Assembly: GCA_039961635.1 (NCBI GenBank)
Contig: JABRWB010000027.1
Span: forward strand, 47,501 to 75,195
DNA: 27,695 nucleotides
Reading direction: 5' to 3'
From: a bacterium
GTDB taxonomy: Bacteria; 4484-113; JAGGVC01
Under the pieces are notes generated by a model. It saw only the letters and a program-made list of their open reading frames with translations. It ran no database searches and was not told the DNA's origin. This document shows positions 24,593 to 27,695 of this stretch, one piece after another. Made by a program: the position numbers and the translations under genes. The first letter of the stretch is position 1, and each line of letters starts with the position of its first letter.

Positions 24593-25428
24593 TAGTTCTT
24601 GCTCCTTCTATCCTTGACGAGATGAGCCTTGGACTTGCCTTTGGGCCTCGTCCTGAAGCCTTTGGCTTTAACGCCCGTGCGGGAACACGGCGGCCGCCCG
24701 GCGCACTTGCTCCTGCCCTCGCCACCTCCGTGCGGATGGTCCACAGGGTTCATTACGGTTCCGCGGACGGTCGGGCGTATGCCCCTATGGATGTTTCGCC
24801 CCGCTTTGCCCAGCCTGACATCTTTCTGATCAATGTTGCTTACGCGTCCGATCGTGGCCATGCAGTTCTGCGGCACGTATCTTACCTCGCCGGAAGGCAT
24901 TCTTATCAAAACGCTTTTGCCTTCCTTGGCCAGAATCTGCGCCTGCGTTCCGGCCGAGCGAACCATCGTTGCTCCCTGGCCGGGCCGGAGCTCGATGTTG
25001 TGCACAAATGCGCCCACCGGAATCGCCGAAAGCGGAAGCGAGTTCCCGGTTTGAATACGGACGTTCGGGCCGGAGGAAATCTTGTCCCCCACCTTCACTC
25101 CGTCCGGTGCAATGTAATAGCGCTTGGAGCCGTCCTCGAATTGGACAAGCATAATGAACGCCGTGCGATTGGGGTCGTATTCAACACTGACGACAGTCGC
25201 CTCTTCGTTCAGGCGCTCCTTGCGATGAAAGTCGATCAGCCTGTACTTGCGCTTGTTGCCGCCGCCGCGATGGGGAACTGTCACCTTGCCCTGATTGTTG
25301 CGCCCGGCGTGCTTTTTGAGGTTGCGCACAAGCGGCTTGTACGGCTCGACATCCGAAAGGACCGAATAATCCACCACGGACATCTTTCGCCTGGAAGGTG
25401 TGTAAGGTTTGTAAATTCGTATCGGCAT
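24592..25428 (-). CDS. rplB: 50S ribosomal protein L2
   Basis: Large-subunit core protein near the peptidyl transferase centre. 278 residues, normal length. [20 protein letters not shown], the SH3-like C-terminal half, and the invariant [14 protein letters not shown] with its conserved histidine are present. One base separates it from the rplW stop. Confidence 0.98.
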   Translation of the reverse strand: MPIRIYKPYTPSRRKMSVVDYSVLSDVEPYKPLVRNLKKHAGRNNQGKVTVPHRGGGNKRKYRLIDFHRKERLNEEATVVSVEYDPNRTAFIMLVQFEDGSKRYYIAPDGVKVGDKISSGPNVRIQTGNSLPLSAIPVGAFVHNIELRPGQGATMVRSAGTQAQILAKEGKSVLIRMPSGEVRYVPQNCMATIGRVSNIDQKDVRLGKAGRNIHRGIRPTVRGTVMNPVDHPHGGGEGRSKCAGRPPCSRTGVKAKGFRTRPKGKSKAHLVKDRRSKN

Positions 25429-25429
25429 C

Positions 25430-25726
25430 CTACACCGCCTCGATAATTTCCGGAATGGACTGCCCGGAAGCTAAAGTGACAATCGCCTTCCTGCGCATCG
25501 GCTCCGTGTAACGGTGCCTGCCCGCCTGTTTCTGCTTGCCGGGAAGGTTCACGATGTTGACGTCCACCACATCCACGCCGAAACGCTCGTTGACCGCGCG
25601 CTTGATGTCGATTTTGGTGGCGTTCCGGGCAACAATGAAAGTGTATTTACCCGATGCAGCGACCTCCATCGAGCGCTCCGTAATCACGGGTTTGACGAGA
25701 ATGTCGGCAAAGTGGAAATCACTCAT
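25430..25726 (-). CDS. rplW: 50S ribosomal protein L23
   Basis: Tunnel-exit protein that docks trigger factor and SRP. 98 residues. ILVKPVITERSMEV at the start, YTFIVARNATKIDIKRAVNE and the loop KQAGRHRYTEPMRRKAIVTL are typical. The ATG overlaps the end of rplD by 8 nt (ATGAGTGA). Confidence 0.97.
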   Translation of the reverse strand: MSDFHFADILVKPVITERSMEVAASGKYTFIVARNATKIDIKRAVNERFGVDVVDVNIVNLPGKQKQAGRHRYTEPMRRKAIVTLASGQSIPEIIEAV

Positions 25727-26408
25727 CTTCGCCGCCCTCCTTGGAAATTGCGTCCTCGAAATCGGACAAGGACAGATTTAGCGCTCCCCGGCTGGTTTTG
25801 ACGCCGTCGATCATCGCTGCTGCCCTGCGCTCCGTTTCGGCAAGCGCGTCGTTTACGAAAACGATGCTCTCTGCGAGCATCATATCGCGTACGTTGAGAC
25901 GGCTTGGAGATAGAAGCGCAACGTTGGCCAAATTTCTTGCGCTTCGGTTCAGCGGCGAGCTTTCGCTGCAACAAATAATCAATCGGCCGTAAAGCCCCGC
26001 TGAATCCAACATTTCGGCAACTTGCTTCGTTTTGAGCATTCCCGCGACTTCCGCCGCTTCGACGACAAATGCGGTACCGCGCGAAAGATGCCATCCAAGC
26101 GCAGAAAGCCATGCGCTGCGTCTTACCCGCTTATTGAGCTTGATTGGCCTGTAGCGTGGGCGCGGGGGATGCGCTTTGCCGCCGCCGGACATATGCGGAT
26201 TGGTCATCTCGCCCTGGCGCGCCCGGCCAGTTCCTTTCTGCCTAAACCACTTTGAGCCGGTCGCATCCACCTCGGCCTTTGTTTTGACCTTTGATGTGAA
26301 CCTGAAACTGTTGACCGTCTGGCGGAGGTAGGATTCCGTAATGTGGAAGTAGTTTATGGGGATTCCGTCCACGCCGGAAATCGTCTTAATCTTTTTCAGC
26401 TCAGCCAA
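25719..26408 (-). CDS. rplD: 50S ribosomal protein L4
   Basis: Large-subunit protein that in E. coli also represses its own S10 operon. 229 residues. [20 protein letters not shown] (20 residues), the tunnel-reaching loop, and [14 protein letters not shown] are conserved, as is the later [13 protein letters not shown]. It starts with TTG 26408 directly after the rplC stop, with a GGGGGTGG site upstream; no in-frame ATG lies near, so the TTG start is well supported. Confidence 0.96.
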   Translation of the reverse strand: MAELKKIKTISGVDGIPINYFHITESYLRQTVNSFRFTSKVKTKAEVDATGSKWFRQKGTGRARQGEMTNPHMSGGGKAHPPRPRYRPIKLNKRVRRSAWLSALGWHLSRGTAFVVEAAEVAGMLKTKQVAEMLDSAGLYGRLIICCSESSPLNRSARNLANVALLSPSRLNVRDMMLAESIVFVNDALAETERRAAAMIDGVKTSRGALNLSLSDFEDAISKEGGEDE

Positions 26409-27230
26409 CTAATCCACCCCCTCTTCCTTTGGGGATTTCCCGGCCTCTTCGGAGCTTTCGCTTTCCCCGATAGGCTCCGAAGGCTCCTCCACGGGAGCGG
26501 AAACAAGTTCTTCGCCCAACTCCGCAGCGATGCGGGCCTCTTCTGCGACAGCTTCCTCGTAAACGACATCCTGCTGGTCAACTATGGCCTTGTCAAGTTC
26601 CTTGGTCATTTTCACCCAAACCAGCCCGCCCTTCGCCCCGGGAACAGTGCCCGACAACACTATGATGTTGTGAAGGCGGTCGTATTCGAACACCGAGAGG
26701 TTCTTGACCGTGACCTTTTCGTTGCCCATCCTTCCAGGACGGCGCGAGCCTTTGAACACGCGCGCGGGATCGGTGGCGTTGTTGCTTGCAGGTTTACGGT
26801 GGATGGTCTGGCCGTGCGTCATCCTGATGCCGCGGAAATTGTGCCTCTTCATCACACCCTGGAATCCTTTGCCTTTGCTGATTCCAGTCGCAGCGACCTC
26901 GCCCCAATATTTTAAAAATGAACTGGGTTCAAGCCTCTGACCCGCTTCCAAATTCGCTGCTTCTTCCTCGGGAAGCTTGATTTCATAAAATCTTGACAAA
27001 TTCGATGAAATGCCTGCCTTCAAAAGCTGGCCTTTTACCGGCTTCGTTATGTGTTTTTCGGCGCGCTCGCTATAGCCGAGCACGAGGGCACTATAGCCGT
27101 CCCTGTGCATGGATTTTTTGCGGACGACATACACGTCGTACGGCTCCAGCACGGTGGCCGGAATCGTCGTGCCCGCCTCGTCGAACACACTCGTCATTCC
27201 CAGTTTTTTCGCAGGTATAAGGCTTAGCAT
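26409..27230 (-). CDS. rplC: 50S ribosomal protein L3 with long acidic tail
   Basis: Early-assembly large-subunit protein. 273 residues from ATG 27230 (GTG 27242 would add four). AKKLGMTSVFDEAG at the start, GKGFQGVMKRHNFRGIRMTHG (core part) and RRPGRMGNEKVTVKNL are typical. The family usually ends near residue 205-215. Here about 60 further residues, very rich in Glu with Ser, Pro and Ala, follow the helix ELDKAIVDQQDVVYEEA. The stop abuts rplD. Confidence 0.97.
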   Translation of the reverse strand: MLSLIPAKKLGMTSVFDEAGTTIPATVLEPYDVYVVRKKSMHRDGYSALVLGYSERAEKHITKPVKGQLLKAGISSNLSRFYEIKLPEEEAANLEAGQRLEPSSFLKYWGEVAATGISKGKGFQGVMKRHNFRGIRMTHGQTIHRKPASNNATDPARVFKGSRRPGRMGNEKVTVKNLSVFEYDRLHNIIVLSGTVPGAKGGLVWVKMTKELDKAIVDQQDVVYEEAVAEEARIAAELGEELVSAPVEEPSEPIGESESSEEAGKSPKEEGVD

Positions 27231-27242
27231 TCGAATCACCAC

Positions 27243-27271
27243 AATTTCCCGGCGAAAATTGCCGCGAAATT
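27243..27271 (-). promoter_or_regulatory. Hairpin in the rpsJ-rplC intergenic leader
   Basis: The 50-nt rpsJ-rplC gap is the longest in the ribosomal cluster. Its RNA can fold as AAUUUC-G-CGGC, loop AAUUUUC, then GCCG-G-GAAAUU: 10 bp with one G-G mismatch, ending about 12 nt before the rplC ATG. There is no U-run after it, so it is not a standard terminator. It may be a processing site or a ribosomal-protein binding site. Confidence 0.45.
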
Positions 27272-27280
27272 TGAATTTTA

Positions 27281-27586
27281 CTAGACCTTCAGCTCAATGT
27301 CAACGCCGCTTGGCAAATCCAGCGAACTGAGGCTTTCAATCGTTTGCGCAGTTGGTTGCAGGATATCGATCATGCGTTTGTGAATGCGCATTTCGAATTG
27401 CTCGCGGCTTTTCTTGTCCACGTGCGGACTTCTGTTGACGCAAAAAACTTTGCGCTCGGTCGGCAGCGGAATTGGACCAACCAGCTTCACGCCGGTGCGC
27501 TGCGCCGTTTGCACAATGCGCTCAACCGACTGGTCCAGCACCTTGTAATCGTAACTCTTCAGCCTTATCCGTATTCTTTGAGCCAT
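27281..27586 (-). CDS. rpsJ: 30S ribosomal protein S10 (NusE)
   Basis: 30S head protein, also the NusE antitermination factor. 101 residues. [20 protein letters not shown] (20 residues), [20 protein letters not shown] and [15 protein letters not shown] are diagnostic. ATG 27586 is 9 nt after the tuf stop, with AAGGAA in between. It opens the S10 cluster. Confidence 0.98.
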   Translation of the reverse strand: MAQRIRIRLKSYDYKVLDQSVERIVQTAQRTGVKLVGPIPLPTERKVFCVNRSPHVDKKSREQFEMRIHKRMIDILQPTAQTIESLSSLDLPSGVDIELKV

Positions 27587-27595
27587 TTGGTTTCC

Positions 27596-27695
27596 TTACT
27601 TCAAGATCTTGGTTACGCGGCCTGCGCCGATGGTGCGTCCGCCTTCGCGGATGGCAAACCGCATCCCTTCTTCCATCGCAATCGGGTTGATCAGC
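27596..27695 (-). CDS. tuf: Elongation factor Tu, C-terminal end only
   Basis: The last 32 codons and the stop of EF-Tu are in the window; the rest lies beyond the right edge. The frame reads [18 protein letters not shown], then [23 protein letters not shown] at the end is the EF-Tu signature for domain 3, which binds aminoacyl-tRNA. Its stop is 9 nt before rpsJ, so the str-type and S10 genes are probably one transcript. Confidence 0.96.
   Translation of the reverse strand, partial: LINPIAMEEGMRFAIREGGRTIGAGRVTKILK

Noticed and set aside
27243-27271. rpsJ-rplC hairpin read as a transcription terminator
   Set aside because: There is no U-run after the stem, and termination here would silence essential genes downstream; kept only as a possible leader element.

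Overview
The window is one continuous bacterial chromosome segment. All 42 supported genes lie on the minus strand, and almost no bases are non-coding. The right three quarters hold the fused S10-spc-alpha ribosomal super-operon. Transcription runs from right to left: the 3' end of tuf, rpsJ, rplC, rplD, rplW, rplB, rpsS, rplV, rpsC, rplP, rpmC, rpsQ, rplN, rplX, rplE, rpsN, rpsH, rplF, rplR, rpsE, rplO, secY, adk, map, infA, rpmJ, rpsM, rpsK, rpsD, rpoA, rplQ, truA, rplM, rpsI. No rpmD (L30) is present. S4, S14 and L36 are the zinc-binding forms, and Adk has a zinc-type LID.

Left of rpsI is a second, tightly coupled unit: a secreted NlpC/P60 hydrolase, CdaA (c-di-AMP synthase), YbbR/CdaR-like regulator, GlmM, a UPF0173 metallo-beta-lactamase-fold hydrolase, and a 731-residue two-domain protein. 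The C-terminal half of that protein looks like the cyanobacterial-type acyl-ACP reductase (AAR) family, including its cysteine. Its N-terminal half looks like a family usually auto-labelled quinate 5-dehydrogenase. Further left are a class IV branched-chain aminotransferase (ilvE) and a 5'-complete but 3'-truncated clpC whose middle domain is replaced by an acidic linker.

The layout suggests four transcription units. A perfect TATAAT lies upstream of nlpC, of ilvE and of clpC, and the ribosomal unit starts beyond the right edge. Inside units, genes are joined by ATGA, GTGA, TTGA, TAATG and 8-nt overlaps. In the c-di-AMP unit nearly every gene starts with TTG or GTG, while almost all ribosomal genes start with ATG. 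No convincing intrinsic terminator was seen.

The organism is a bacterium of moderate-to-high GC. Two arrangements recall Firmicutes and neighbouring lineages: rplQ-truA-rplM-rpsI, and cdaA-ybbR-glmM. The lack of rpmD, the unusual clpC and the AAR fusion suggest a less-studied or uncultured phylum. I cannot place it more precisely from sequence alone. There are no mobile elements, tRNAs, rRNAs or CRISPR arrays, and no stretch above 300 bases lacks a gene.
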